A stretch of DNA of 64,000 nt from assembly GCF_902859595.1 (NCBI RefSeq), contig NZ_CADIJQ010000001.1:1860001-1924000 (forward strand). Reading direction: 5' to 3'. The position numbers were made by a program, and so were the translations under genes. The notes beneath the pieces are model-generated. The model was given only the letters and a program-made list of their open reading frames with translations, searched no databases and was not told where the DNA came from. Positions 27,801 to 36,641 of the stretch are shown here, one piece after another. How positions within the stretch are numbered: the stretch's first letter is position 1; the number at the start of each line of letters is the position of its first letter. The DNA is from Achromobacter kerstersii (GTDB taxonomy: Bacteria; Pseudomonadota; Gammaproteobacteria; Burkholderiales; Burkholderiaceae_B).

Positions 27801-30030
27801 CGAAACGCCAGTAGTACTGACGCTCTTCGCGGAACAGACGCATCTGGGCCTGGGCCAGCGGTTCGACCTTGCCTTGCGCGTTGACGCGGATCACTTCGAA
27901 TCCGGCGGGCGCGCCTTCACGGGCCACGTCGCTGTCGAATTGCGGACGCACGGCAATCAGCTTGTCGGCGGGCCAGACGCTGCGCTCGATCGAACGCACG
28001 ACCGGGCGGCCGCCCGATTCCAGCAGGCTGGCGGACACGCGCACCTTCATGGGCGAATGCGTGCCGGCCGTGTTCGGATTCACTTCCAGTTGCGCGTAAC
28101 CCTTGTCGTCCAGCGCCGCTTCGGGCAGTTCGCCAAAGGTGCGGCGGGAATCATCGGCCACGTCGCCAAAGATGAAGCCCGGCCATTGCTGCGCCAGCGC
28201 GAAACGGTCGCGCTTGACCTGGAAGGTCGACAGCAGGCGGTTGCCGGCAGCCGGTGCGCCGTACAGGTAGTCGCCCTGCACATCCACCGTCAATTCTTCG
28301 TCGGGCGACAGCACTTCCTGCTCGGACGTCAGCGCCATCTTCATGCGCTCAGGCAGGAATTCCTCGACCTGGAATTTCCACGACGCATCCGGCGCGCGCG
28401 ACGCGGGGTCGACACGCAGCTCAAGCAGCCAGGTACCAGTTTGCGCATCCAGCGGCAGATCAATGGCGCGCTCAACATAGCCCACCAAATCTTTGTTCGG
28501 CTGCCACAACGTGGTCTGCACCACACGGCCATCGGGGCGCTTGATGGTGGCGGTGAGCGGCGCGGGGGTCAGCATGCGGCCGTCGAGATCGCGCGGCAGC
28601 ACCGACACGTTGAACGTTTCGCCCGGGCGGTACAGATTACGGCCGGCGTAGACAAACAGGTTGTTCGGGCGCGAGGAATGGCCGCCCGTGTCGAATTCCG
28701 ACAGGTCCAACGCCGGCTCGGCCAGCGCCAGCACCGTCATTTCCTTGTCGCGCGAGGCGCGGATGACGCGCGCATTGGTGAAGCTGCCTTCAAAGCGGAC
28801 ATGGCCTTGCCCGTCGGCGGCCGCCTTGGCCAGCGACTTGCCGCTGCCGTCCACCAGTTCGAACACGGCGCCAGAGATCGCCTGGCCGGACTTCAGCGAC
28901 ACGGAATAGGCTTCGATGCGGTCGCTGTAGCGGCGCGCATGCAGACCGATGTCGCTGACGTAGAAATACGTCACTTGGTATTCATAGCGGAAACGGCCAG
29001 GCTGGCTCATCACCGCGATGTAGATGCCGGGCTCTTGCAGTTCCTTCACGCCTTCAACAGGCAGGAACGTCACATGGCGGCGGTTGGGCTTGTCGTCCGT
29101 CAGGAAGCGGCCTTGGTAGACGCTGGTCGTCAACGAATTCAGGCGGTCCAGATCCCAGTTGCTGACCGAACCCTTCAGGCTGCGGTTGTCGGAATAGCGC
29201 CAGCCATCATCTTCGTTGTAGCCGCCCTCGTCGTCCTCGGACTCGGTGGCCGTGTTGCGGCCAATGCCCAACACGGTTTCGAACAGTTCGGGCACGCGGT
29301 CAGGCGCCACGCGCAGGAACTGCACGTCGACTTCCGACACGTTGACGGTCGCCACGGGCAAACCGCCGTTCTGACCGGCCGGCAGCACCACGCCGCGGCT
29401 GGCGAAGTAGAACGAAGGCGGCATGGCCTGCGTGTTCACTTCGCAGTTGGTCGTTTCCGCCAGCACGACCTTGTCGCCCACGCCGGCCAGACCGGAGCGG
29501 ACCGTGATCGCGTACTTGCGTTGCGGCTGGATGAAGGGGAAATACACCATGCGCGGGTTTTCGCCCACGATCCAGTTGCCCTTCAGGATCTTGCCTTTAG
29601 GCGCGGAGTCGCCTGCCTTGACCGAGGCGGGCTGGTCGGACGTTGCAGACTCGCTGCTTTCGCCGTCCTTGCCCGAAGACGCGCCCAGGTCGGTGACCTG
29701 CAGAAAATTGTCCAGGTTGCCTTTGGCGTCAACCGGCTGCGTGAAGGTGACGGATAGCGCCAACGCATCGTTGTATTGGCGCGGCTGGCACGTCAATGCC
29801 GCAAAAGGATCTGCCGCGCCCACTGTCGCGCTGGCAGGCAGCACGGGCTTGGCTTCGCCCGCGGCCGGCGTGGCCGGCGTCGCCGTACTGGCCGCAGGGG
29901 CCGACACAGGCGCCGGCGCCGGGCTCGCCGCCTGGCGATCCTTGCCCATCCACCAACCCGCGCCAATCGCGCCCGCTAATACCGCAACGCCGGCAACCGC
30001 CAGCCAGGTCTTACTGATCTTTCCACTCAC
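24805..30030 (-). CDS. yfhM: Bacterial alpha-2-macroglobulin (YfhM family)
   Basis: 1741-aa periplasmic protease trap. The GTG start at 30028-30030 follows GGAGGGG at good spacing. The N terminus is a single hydrophobic anchor (TWLAVAGVAVLAGAIGAGWWM) without a lipobox cysteine, so unlike E. coli YfhM it would be held by a helix rather than a lipid. The reactive thioester motif is intact: GCTEQ with Cys1240 and Gln1243. Macroglobulin beta domains are seen before it (NLYRPGETFNVSVLPRDLDG), and a helical thioester-domain repeat follows. It lies directly before pbpC and the stop overlaps the possible pbpC start. Confidence 0.94.
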   Translation of the reverse strand: MSGKISKTWLAVAGVAVLAGAIGAGWWMGKDRQAASPAPAPVSAPAASTATPATPAAGEAKPVLPASATVGAADPFAALTCQPRQYNDALALSVTFTQPVDAKGNLDNFLQVTDLGASSGKDGESSESATSDQPASVKAGDSAPKGKILKGNWIVGENPRMVYFPFIQPQRKYAITVRSGLAGVGDKVVLAETTNCEVNTQAMPPSFYFASRGVVLPAGQNGGLPVATVNVSEVDVQFLRVAPDRVPELFETVLGIGRNTATESEDDEGGYNEDDGWRYSDNRSLKGSVSNWDLDRLNSLTTSVYQGRFLTDDKPNRRHVTFLPVEGVKELQEPGIYIAVMSQPGRFRYEYQVTYFYVSDIGLHARRYSDRIEAYSVSLKSGQAISGAVFELVDGSGKSLAKAAADGQGHVRFEGSFTNARVIRASRDKEMTVLALAEPALDLSEFDTGGHSSRPNNLFVYAGRNLYRPGETFNVSVLPRDLDGRMLTPAPLTATIKRPDGRVVQTTLWQPNKDLVGYVERAIDLPLDAQTGTWLLELRVDPASRAPDASWKFQVEEFLPERMKMALTSEQEVLSPDEELTVDVQGDYLYGAPAAGNRLLSTFQVKRDRFALAQQWPGFIFGDVADDSRRTFGELPEAALDDKGYAQLEVNPNTAGTHSPMKVRVSASLLESGGRPVVRSIERSVWPADKLIAVRPQFDSDVAREGAPAGFEVIRVNAQGKVEPLAQAQMRLFREERQYYWRFDDQRGWNSGYTETEELLDSREIALKDRSQLTVPVKWGRYRLEIADPETGETMRYRFYAGWNAQDADSMGNRPDRVQMKLEGVPAKPGDTVKVTLTPPHDGQALVTVEGDRMLWSKWVSVKATGTEVEIPIDKDWKRHDLYVAAAVFRPGSEGDRVTPARALGLAFLPIASADRKLDVKLTASPKAVPETKTTVRVKVDGAQGKQATVTLSAVDVGILNINQYATPNPLDYFFGKHRYAPELLDMYGKLIEKMDGTKGKLKWGGDAAMRGDSKSLPKKVKLVDLFSGPVTLNAQGEADIPLDLPDFNGTLRLMAVAFTADNYGSTDTEMVVAAPIVAELNTPRFITPGDQAAIALDVSNLSGSDQKITIKLEALDPLAIPDGVRTLTLKDKQRTTLRFNATTTGSYGLGLIRLTVDGQGAGKPVHLVRESVLQVQPAYAGERQVRRLRLNPGETNAAQASWVSSYYPDSALVSVTVSNRPPFNVNRLVEGLLAYPYGCTEQTISRALPWVLIDADVAKQYGLKPHSQAERAAQVSTAIARLSGMRNAVGSYNLWSGSTSRDVWLTAYAVGFLQDARDKGFEVPEATLDRSRQWLLEQVQQTSNGFGTWSVNLRRNVEAGRIDGSDANILREDHRRFAGLATAVLALARDKKAPLATVRQLFDNYQERARSPLPLIQLAAAFKLMGDEGRMKSALDAAMTREYGFPRRDYNAYYDEWLGDYGSSVRDYSLAYALANQYGLKHDRLENLLTQLTARLGNRSYLSTQERMSLLLAARVMGGDKSTPWSAALLVNGNRKELDGGKSDQMVSVPAADLANTQIINTGAQSLFVEYDIQGSPTVAPKPRNDVIQLKRGWYRPDGRPWDGGSLQTGDMLVVWVQASANQIIPDALIEDRVPAGFEVENLNLSQSPEMQEWTIGGRRVAEAMSDSNIKHREFRDDRYVAAVSLGRGKVDVFYLVRVVTPGRYAVPSTVAEDMYRPEIRGVGEQWSTVDIRDRGAKRP

Positions 30031-30145
30031 GGCAAACCCCTCCGCCTACTCAACCACAACGCTCCTTAGCGGCGGAGCTGCCGACCAACGCGATCCGCGC
30101 GCTTCCCGGTGCGCGGATACTGCTGTTCAAATCATGGACAGCACA

Positions 30146-30167
30146 ACGCCGCCATCGCTGGCGGCGT
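30146..30167 (-). terminator. Hairpin between clpS and the macroglobulin gene
   Basis: ACGCCGCCA (30146-30154) and its complement (30159-30167) form a 9-bp stem with a four-base loop. On the minus strand only a weak T-rich tail follows, so it may reduce rather than stop transcription from clpS into the downstream genes. Confidence 0.55.
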
Positions 30168-30181
30168 CTTCATTCTTAGTA

Positions 30182-30496
30182 TTAAACGGGTTCCATCACG
30201 CATTGAAGCGGGTGCTGACGCGCCCGCGCATACTGGCCCACTTGCGCAATACGGGTCGCCGCGAGGTCGCGGGGATACACCCCGCATACTCCGCGCCCTT
30301 CGTGATGCACTTGCAGCATGATCCGCGTGGCCTCTTCGTGGTTCTTATTGAAAAATTTCTGCAAGACTTTCACGACGAATTCCATCGGCGTGTAGTCGTC
30401 GTTCAACAACAGCACTTGATACATCGGAGGCGGCGCGGCGCGTGCCGGTGCCTTCTCGACGGCCAAATCATGCTGGGTATCCAAGGTAGAACTCAT
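30182..30496 (-). CDS. clpS: ClpS adaptor for the ClpAP protease
   Basis: 104-aa cytoplasmic adaptor that binds N-end-rule substrates and the ClpA N-domain. The diagnostic block [21 protein letters not shown] is present, followed by [29 protein letters not shown], which includes the hydrophobic-pocket residues of the family. It is divergent from the cold-shock gene. ClpS normally precedes clpA directly; here the macroglobulin and pbpC genes are between them. Confidence 0.96.
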   Translation of the reverse strand: MSSTLDTQHDLAVEKAPARAAPPPMYQVLLLNDDYTPMEFVVKVLQKFFNKNHEEATRIMLQVHHEGRGVCGVYPRDLAATRIAQVGQYARARQHPLQCVMEPV

Positions 30497-30578
30497 AGGG
30501 CGGCTATTCTATTTAAACTGGGGACGCCTAACGCGCAACTTACGCAAAATTACACGCAGAAATACGTAGTTTCCATAC

Positions 30579-30608
30579 TTGACGACACGAAGAAAAGCGG
30601 CGCATTAT
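30579..30608 (+). promoter_or_regulatory. Candidate promoter of the cold-shock gene
   Basis: TTGACG (30579-30584), 18 bases, CATTAT (30603-30608). A transcript from here would have a leader of a little over 100 bases, which is typical of cold-shock genes controlled at the mRNA level. Confidence 0.45.
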
Positions 30609-30723
30609 CAGCGCATTCTGGGGTTTTCAACTCATCGAAAATCTGCCAGGAAGCCGGAGGGGGGGACAGAGGTCTAGACCGCGATGCCCTTCTGTCAACA
30701 TACGATTCAATGAGGCAGTCCGC

Positions 30724-30969
30724 ATGTCTGATCCGACCGCAACCGCCGTCCAAGGGGACAATCCCAAATCGACGGGCACCGTCAAATGGTTCAACGATGC
30801 AAAGGGGTTTGGCTTCATTACGCCCGACGACGGCGGTGAAGATTTGTTCGCCCACTTTTCGTCCATCCAGATGAATGGTTTTAAAACCCTGAAAGAAGGC
30901 CAGAAAGTGGCCTTCGAAATTATCCAGGGGCCCAAAGGTAAACAGGCACTTAATATCACGGCTGCCTGA
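30724..30969 (+). CDS. Cold-shock domain protein (CspA family)
   Basis: 81-aa RNA/DNA chaperone. The five-stranded cold-shock fold is recognised from [19 protein letters not shown] (RNP1 KGFGFI) and LFAHFSSI (RNP2). It carries about 15 extra residues at the N terminus before the domain ([16 protein letters not shown]), unlike the minimal 67-70-aa forms. A GAGG ribosome site precedes the ATG. It lies divergent to clpS, a common arrangement in proteobacteria, where a Csp gene flanks clpSA. A strong terminator follows. Confidence 0.95.
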   Translation: MSDPTATAVQGDNPKSTGTVKWFNDAKGFGFITPDDGGEDLFAHFSSIQMNGFKTLKEGQKVAFEIIQGPKGKQALNITAA

Positions 30970-31008
30970 GTTACCCTTAAAGTGCAACGGTAAGGTTGCA
31001 CCATTATC

Positions 31009-31040
31009 AGGCGGGGCTTTCGAGCCCCGCCTTGTTATTT
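31009..31040 (+). terminator. Terminator of the cold-shock gene
   Basis: Ten-bp stem AGGCGGGGCT / AGCCCCGCCT (31009-31018 with 31023-31032) with a stable TTCG tetraloop and a T-rich tail. Confidence 0.9.
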
Positions 31041-31060
31041 TCTAATTACTGCGCCAGGCC

Positions 31061-31579
31061 ATGCTGAAGAATGCCGAGTTGTTCCCTGTCAGTCGCACGT
31101 TGTTTAAGACAGCGTCCTCAATCGTTAAACCCGCATGGTTGAAAGCGTTATCAGCGGCGTTGGCCGCCGCCGCATTCGCACTGTCTGCCAGCGCCCACGC
31201 ACAAACCGGACCGCAACCGCAATTGCCCACCACGCAACTGTCGGCGGGCATCCATATTATCCGCGCAGAAGTCGCCAATACTGACGCCACCCGCCAAAGC
31301 GGACTGATGTTCCGTAAAGAGCTGCCCGGTAACGACGGCATGCTGTTCGTGTTCGAGCAGCCCGACGTGCAGTGCTTCTGGATGCGCAACACCCTGCTGC
31401 CGCTCTCGATTGCCTTTATCGCCGACGACGGCACGATCGTCAACATCGATGACATGGCGCCCCAGACCGAAGACCCGCATTGCGCGAAGAAGCCCGTGCG
31501 CTACGCCCTGGAAATGGCCCAAGGCTGGTTCGACCAGCATGGCATCAAGGCCGGCCGGAAAATCGACGGCCTGCCCTGA
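31061..31579 (+). CDS. DUF192 family secreted protein
   Basis: 172-aa protein with an N-terminal Sec signal ending ALSASAHAQ (cleavage around residues 47-48) and a DUF192 domain: ANTDATRQSGLMFRKELPGNDGMLFVFEQP, FWMRNTLLPLSIAFI and the ALEMAQGWFDQHGIKAGRKI end. The function of DUF192 is not established. The predicted signal region is long, so translation may start further downstream, at a TTG near 31139; the ATG at 31061 has only a short AGG ribosome site. It is monocistronic, with its own terminator. Confidence 0.85.
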   Translation: MLKNAELFPVSRTLFKTASSIVKPAWLKALSAALAAAAFALSASAHAQTGPQPQLPTTQLSAGIHIIRAEVANTDATRQSGLMFRKELPGNDGMLFVFEQPDVQCFWMRNTLLPLSIAFIADDGTIVNIDDMAPQTEDPHCAKKPVRYALEMAQGWFDQHGIKAGRKIDGLP

Positions 31580-31620
31580 ACGGCCCGCTCAGAGGCGGCC
31601 ACACCCCCGCCAGATACAGC

Positions 31621-31646
31621 AAGGGAGCCCCGCGGGGCTCCCTTTT
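31621..31646. terminator. Terminator between the DUF192 gene and pcaF
   Basis: Stem AAGGGAGCCCC / GGGGCTCCCTT (31621-31631 with 31634-31644) and a short T run after it; serves the plus-strand gene and may also work for pcaF. Confidence 0.8.
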
Positions 31647-31692
31647 CATTTCCGCCCCGGACGAAGCGGCGGAAAAAACAACACTTCAGGGA

Positions 31693-32898
31693 TCAGACGC
31701 GCTCGATGATCAGCGCAATGCCTTGACCCACGCCGATGCACATCGTGCACAGTGCGTAGCGGCCGCCCGTGCGGTGCAGTTGGTTGATCGCGGTGGTGGC
31801 CAGACGCGCGCCGGAGGCGCCCAGGGGGTGACCCAGGGCGATCGCGCCGCCGTTGGGGTTCACACGCGGATCGTTGTCGGCCAGACCCAGTTGGCGCATC
31901 ACGGCCAGGCCTTGTGCGGCAAACGCTTCGTTCAGTTCGATGACGTCCATCTGGTCCAGCGTGAGGCCGGTTTGCGCCAGCACCTTCAGCGTGGCGGGCG
32001 CCGGGCCGATGCCCATGATGCGCGGCGCAACGCCAGCGGTTGCCATGCCAACCACGCGAGCGCGCGGGGTCAGGCCGTGGCGAGCGGCAGCCTTTTCGTC
32101 AGCCAGCAGCAGCGCAGCGGCGCCGTCGTTCACGCCCGAGGCGTTGCCGGCCGTGACGGAACCGCCTTCACGAACCACGCCCTTCAGCTTGGCCAGCGAT
32201 TCCAGGCTGGTTTCGCGCGGGTGCTCGTCCTTCGACACGACGATGGCGTCGCCCTTCTTTTGTGCGATCGAGACCGGCACGATCTCGGCGTCGAAGACGC
32301 CTTCTTTCTGCGCGCGAGCCGTCTTCTGCTGGCTGGCCAGCGCGAACAAGTCCTGGTCTTCGCGGCTGATCTTGAAATCGTCTGCGACGTTTTCGGCCGT
32401 TTCCGGCATGGAATCCACGCCGTACTGCGCCTTCATCAGCTTGTTGATGAAGCGCCAGCCGATCGTCGTGTCATAGATGGCGGCGTTGCGCGAAAACGCG
32501 CTGTCGGCCTTGCCCATGACGAACGGCGCACGGCTCATGCTTTCGACGCCGCCAGCCAGCATCAGGCCGGCTTCACCGGCGCGAATGGCGCGGGCGGCGG
32601 TGCCGATGGCGTCCAGGCCCGAACCGCACAGGCGGTTGACGGTGGCGCCGGGCACTTCGATCGGCAGACCGGCCAGCAGCGTGGCCATGCGGGCGACGTT
32701 GCGGTTGTCTTCGCCAGCCTGGTTCGCGCAACCCATGATCGCGTCATCCAGTTCTTCCCAGCGCACGCCGGGGTTGCGCGCTACCAGCGCCTTGATGGCG
32801 ACAGCGGCCAGATCGTCGGGGCGCACCGAAGCCAGCGCGCCGCCGTAGCGGCCGAAGGGAGTGCGGATCGCATCACAAATAAAGGCATTCACGGTCAT
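31693..32898 (-). CDS. pcaF: 3-oxoadipyl-CoA thiolase PcaF
   Basis: 401-aa thiolase that cleaves beta-ketoadipyl-CoA to succinyl-CoA and acetyl-CoA at the end of the beta-ketoadipate pathway. The active-site cysteine lies in VNRLCGSGLDA, the histidine in NPNGGAIALGHPLGASG and the second cysteine in YALCTMCIGVGQGIA. The opening MTVNAFICDAIRTPFGRYGGALASVRPDDLAA and the segment VMGKADSAFSR...IYDTTIGWRF identify the PcaF/PaaJ branch rather than generic acetyl-CoA acetyltransferases. No other pca gene is adjacent, so the rest of the pathway must lie elsewhere. Confidence 0.92.
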   Translation of the reverse strand: MTVNAFICDAIRTPFGRYGGALASVRPDDLAAVAIKALVARNPGVRWEELDDAIMGCANQAGEDNRNVARMATLLAGLPIEVPGATVNRLCGSGLDAIGTAARAIRAGEAGLMLAGGVESMSRAPFVMGKADSAFSRNAAIYDTTIGWRFINKLMKAQYGVDSMPETAENVADDFKISREDQDLFALASQQKTARAQKEGVFDAEIVPVSIAQKKGDAIVVSKDEHPRETSLESLAKLKGVVREGGSVTAGNASGVNDGAAALLLADEKAAARHGLTPRARVVGMATAGVAPRIMGIGPAPATLKVLAQTGLTLDQMDVIELNEAFAAQGLAVMRQLGLADNDPRVNPNGGAIALGHPLGASGARLATTAINQLHRTGGRYALCTMCIGVGQGIALIIERV

Positions 32899-33112
32899 GA
32901 GAAGCTCGGAGTGAAGTGAGAAAAACAGGATCGGACGATCTTAACGCAGCGCTTTTCGCGCCATATTGGTGCACGACCAGGATGTCCGCCACACGGACAG
33001 TGTCCAGTAGGTGTTCACCCTGATTGTGCACCGCGCACGCACGGCTTCGGTGCGTAATGAAGGTGCGTGGCTGTCGTTGCGTGGCTGGAACAGCGGGCTG
33101 AGCCACGCCCCA

Positions 33113-34534
33113 TCAGCCCGCCGGCGCCTTCGCTTGCGATGCGCCCGCATCGCCCTTCGCGGCCCGGCCGGCCTCGACAATGGCTTGCCGGCGGAAGCGC
33201 CCTGCCGCCAGATGGTAGAACGGTTGCGGGCAGAACTGGCGTGACACGCCCGAGGCCAGCAGCGAGCACACCAGCAGCCAGAACAGCATCGGCTGGCTGC
33301 CCGTCATTTCCATCACCACCACGCTGGCGGTCAGCGGCGCCTGGGTGGCTGCGGCCAGGAACGCCGCCATCGACACCAGCACCAGCACGCGCTGGTCCAC
33401 GCCCTCGCCCGCCAATTCCCAGATATGCTGGCCGATGCCCGCGCCCGTGGTCAGCGCGGGCGTGAAGATGCCGCCCGGAATGCCTGCCCAATAAGACGCG
33501 ACGGTCGCCGCCAGTTTGGCCAGGCCGAAACCGGCCGGCGCGGTGTCTTGGCCCGACAGCAGATTGGCCGCCACGCCGTAGCCCGTGCCGTACACGGTGC
33601 CAGCGGTACACAGGCCGATCACGGCCAGAATCAGCCCCATGATGAACGCCGTCCAGATGGGATGCGTGCGTATCCAGGCGCGCCACGCGGCGGGCGCTGC
33701 CCCAGCTGCGCCCTTGCCCAGCAAGCGCGCGAAAATGCCGCCCAGCGCGCCATTGATCGCACCGCACACGACAATCCACATGACCATGCCGTGCGCCAAC
33801 GGCGCGCCGCCGAACACGCCGAAGTACGGGTTGTTGCCTTGCACGGCCACCACCAGAAAGCCGGCCGCCAGCACGCCAATCAGCACCAGCCGCTGCCAGC
33901 GCAGCACCGTGCCACGGCCCAGTTCTTCAATCGCGAAAATGACGCCGGCAAGCGGCGCGTTGAAGGCAGCGGCCAGGCCGCCTGCGGCCCCTGCGGCGAT
34001 CAGTTCGTTGGCGTGAAAGCCGCGCAGTTGCACGCCGCGCCGCTTCCAGAAGTCGCCCCAGGCCAGCATCAGCGCCGCGCCCACCTGCACCGATGGGCCT
34101 TCGCGGCCGATTGATGCGCCGGCCAGCATGCCGAAGAACGCCAGGGGAATTTTCCAAAGGGTTTGCAGAAGGGACACCAGACTGCTTTGGCTGGGGCCGG
34201 GCGGCAGTGACAGCGCGCCAATGACTTGAGGAATGCCGCTGCCCGCGGCATTGGGCGCGAAGCGCAGCGTCAGCCAGCGCAAAGCGGCCAGACTGAACGG
34301 CAACACAATCAAGGCCAGCCAACCGTTGTGGCCCACCCATTCGCGGTTCCAGTCCAAGGCCTTGTCGGCCAGATACGCAAAGCCCAGCGACATCAACGCC
34401 ACCAAACCGGCACCGCCCAGCAACAGCGCCATTTGCAGGCTCTTGCGTGACAGACGATTGATTTGGCGCACCTTTCGGCGCATCAGGCGGCGGACGCCGG
34501 CGGAGGTCCGGCGGAAAGAATCAGTCAGGCTCAT
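33113..34534 (-). CDS. ClC-type chloride channel or H+/Cl- antiporter
   Basis: 473-aa inner-membrane protein of the ClC family. Anion-selectivity motifs are all present: GSGIPQV, GREGPSVQ (with the gating glutamate) and GGIFTPAL. About ten to twelve hydrophobic helices. Without the C-terminal CBS domains found in some ClC proteins. It probably helps with acid stress by exchanging chloride for protons, as the E. coli ClcA does. The upstream region (34535-34652) contains the terminator of the chemoreceptor gene. Confidence 0.93.
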   Translation of the reverse strand: MSLTDSFRRTSAGVRRLMRRKVRQINRLSRKSLQMALLLGGAGLVALMSLGFAYLADKALDWNREWVGHNGWLALIVLPFSLAALRWLTLRFAPNAAGSGIPQVIGALSLPPGPSQSSLVSLLQTLWKIPLAFFGMLAGASIGREGPSVQVGAALMLAWGDFWKRRGVQLRGFHANELIAAGAAGGLAAAFNAPLAGVIFAIEELGRGTVLRWQRLVLIGVLAAGFLVVAVQGNNPYFGVFGGAPLAHGMVMWIVVCGAINGALGGIFARLLGKGAAGAAPAAWRAWIRTHPIWTAFIMGLILAVIGLCTAGTVYGTGYGVAANLLSGQDTAPAGFGLAKLAATVASYWAGIPGGIFTPALTTGAGIGQHIWELAGEGVDQRVLVLVSMAAFLAAATQAPLTASVVVMEMTGSQPMLFWLLVCSLLASGVSRQFCPQPFYHLAAGRFRRQAIVEAGRAAKGDAGASQAKAPAG

Positions 34535-34606
34535 GGGCTGCTGGCAGACGGCGGAAAGTGGCTAACCTTACCATTCCAACCTGACCCGCAGCTCAAAAAC
34601 CGAGAC

Positions 34607-34641
34607 AAAACGAGCACGGCGAATCCGCCGCCGCGCTCGTT
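34607..34641 (-). terminator. Terminator of the chemoreceptor gene
   Basis: AACGAGC-A-CGGCG (34609-34621) pairs with CGCCG-C-GCTCGTT (34629-34641), one A-C mismatch, with a TTTT run on the minus strand. Confidence 0.75.
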
Positions 34642-34652
34642 CTGCCACCGGC

Positions 34653-36359
34653 TTAGAAGGTCGACCAGTCGTCGTCCGACGCGTTGGCCAGCGCGGGGCG
34701 CGCTTGCGACGGGCGTGCCGTCGATGCCACCGGTTTCCTCGTCACGACCGGCACGGCCTGCACCAGGCGGGCTTGTGCATGGCCTGCCGAACCGCTGCTG
34801 GCGTCGACCTTGAAGCGGCGCACTTCCTGCGCCAGTCGGCCGGCCTGCTCTTGCATGCTGGCCGCAGCCGCTGCCGCTTCTTCCACCAGCGCCGCGTTCT
34901 GCTGCGTCACGGTGTCCATCTGCGCCACGGCCTGGTTCACCTGGCCGATGCCGGACGATTGCTCTTCCGACGCGCTGGCAATTTCGCGCACCAGAATTGC
35001 CACCTGACGCACGCTGTCGACCACTTCACGCATGGTGCGTCCGGCTTCATCGACCTGACGCGTGCCGCCTTCAACGCGCGTGGCCGATTCATCGATCAAG
35101 GCCTTGATTTCCTTGGCGGCCACGGCCGAGCGTTGCGCCAAGGTGCGCACTTCGCCTGCCACCACCGCAAAGCCACGGCCCTGCTCGCCCGCACGCGCGG
35201 CTTCTACGGCAGCGTTAAGCGCCAGGATGTTGGTCTGGAACGCAATACCGTCGATCACACCGGTGATATCGGCGATGCGGCGCGAGCTGTCGGAAATGGC
35301 GCTCATGGTCTGCACCACGCCTTCAACCACCTCACCGCCACGCACGGCAACGCTGGAGGCCTGCGTGACCAGACGGTCGGCTTCGCTGGCGTTGTTGGCG
35401 TTCTGCTGCACGGTGCTGGTCAGCTCTTCCATCGACGCGGCGGTTTCTTCCAACGACGACGCCTGCTCTTCCGTGCGTTGCGACAAGTCGGAGTTGCCTT
35501 GCGCGATCTGCGACGAGGCCGAGGCGATGCTCTCACAGCCGTCACGCACATCGGCAACAATGCGGGCCAGGCTTTCGTTCATGGCCTTGAGCGCGCTCAT
35601 CAGCTCGCCCGTTTCGTCGCGCGTGGCGACCTGGATATCAGTCGTGAGGTCGCCTGCGGCAACCTGGCGCGCGGCCGATACCGCTTGCTGCAACGGACGC
35701 ACGATGCCGCGCGTCACCAGCCAGCCCAGCAGCATGCCAATTGCCACGCCCATCACGGCCAGCACGATCATGATCAAGCGCACGGTGTCGTACAGATTCG
35801 TGGCTTGGTCGACGGACTGCGCCGTGGACTTTTCCTTGCCCACGGCCAGGTCGGTCATCAAGTCATCAAGCTTTTGCGACGACGCAATGACGCGCTTTTC
35901 GATCTCGAGCACCTTCGGGTCTGTTTGCGTCATCGACTGCGATTTCGCTGCCGCGAAGAACGCTTCAGACTCACGCTTCCAGACCTGCTCGGTCTCCACG
36001 AACTGGGCCAGCAGGCGCTTGCCGTCTTCTTCATGGAAGTTCTTCGCAGCCTTCTCACGCAGCACGACCATGTTCTTTACCGCATCGTCAAACTGCTTCT
36101 TCAACGCCTGACGATCCTGCTCGGTGGTGGCGGCCAGATAGCCGCTGCGGGCGCGGCCCGCGTAGATCAGGTTGATATTGGCTTCTTTCAGATCCGATAT
36201 GCCACGCAGCTCGGTGTCATACAGCCGATCATTCAATTCATTGATCCGAGACAGCCCCCAAACGCCGAACGCCCCGATCGCGCCGCCGATCAGCGCCACA
36301 AGCAAAAACGCGCCCGACAGGCGCGCCCCAATGCGCAAGCCCGAAAATAACCGCAACAT
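34653..36359 (-). CDS. Methyl-accepting chemotaxis protein
   Basis: 568-aa transmembrane chemoreceptor. Helix 1 is near residues 12-32, a four-helix periplasmic sensor of about 155 residues follows, helix 2 is near 192-212, then a HAMP linker and a long coiled coil. The signalling hairpin tip [32 protein letters not shown] is perfectly conserved. The protein ends in DDWSTF, a version of the NWxxF pentapeptide that tethers the methyltransferase CheR in full-length receptors. Ligand unknown; the sensor belongs to the 4HB_MCP type. No che gene is nearby. Confidence 0.95.
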   Translation of the reverse strand: MLRLFSGLRIGARLSGAFLLVALIGGAIGAFGVWGLSRINELNDRLYDTELRGISDLKEANINLIYAGRARSGYLAATTEQDRQALKKQFDDAVKNMVVLREKAAKNFHEEDGKRLLAQFVETEQVWKRESEAFFAAAKSQSMTQTDPKVLEIEKRVIASSQKLDDLMTDLAVGKEKSTAQSVDQATNLYDTVRLIMIVLAVMGVAIGMLLGWLVTRGIVRPLQQAVSAARQVAAGDLTTDIQVATRDETGELMSALKAMNESLARIVADVRDGCESIASASSQIAQGNSDLSQRTEEQASSLEETAASMEELTSTVQQNANNASEADRLVTQASSVAVRGGEVVEGVVQTMSAISDSSRRIADITGVIDGIAFQTNILALNAAVEAARAGEQGRGFAVVAGEVRTLAQRSAVAAKEIKALIDESATRVEGGTRQVDEAGRTMREVVDSVRQVAILVREIASASEEQSSGIGQVNQAVAQMDTVTQQNAALVEEAAAAAASMQEQAGRLAQEVRRFKVDASSGSAGHAQARLVQAVPVVTRKPVASTARPSQARPALANASDDDWSTF

Positions 36360-36566
36360 GCTTCCCTTCCCTGTAGATACCCCGGTTTATGGCGGGCAAG
36401 CCGCAGTCCTGGGCCCCGTGGTTCAGTCTCAGACCGATGGCAACAATAGCGGGACGAAATCCTAGGGAGAACCCTAAAGAAAAGGGTGTTTCTTCGTCAT
36501 TTCTTCGCAATGAATTCGACAATCGACAGGTTTTTGTCAGCTGAATTTTTCCTGAACGCAAAAAGA

Positions 36567-36593
36567 AAACCCCTTGCGGTGCGCAAGGGGTTT
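36567..36593 (-). terminator. Terminator of sodB
   Basis: Eleven-bp stem AAACCCCTTGC / GCAAGGGGTTT (36567-36577 with 36583-36593), loop of five bases, T-rich tail on the minus strand. Confidence 0.88.
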
Positions 36594-36641
36594 GGTCGGG
36601 GGCCGCGACGCAAGGGTCGCGGCGTCGCCCCGCTTTACCGA

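Noticed and set aside
25012..29757. A 1581-codon open frame antisense to the macroglobulin gene
   Set aside because: In high-GC DNA the frame opposite a real gene often stays open. It has no domain and is rich in Arg, Gln, His and Val, as expected of a shadow; the minus-strand gene is clear.
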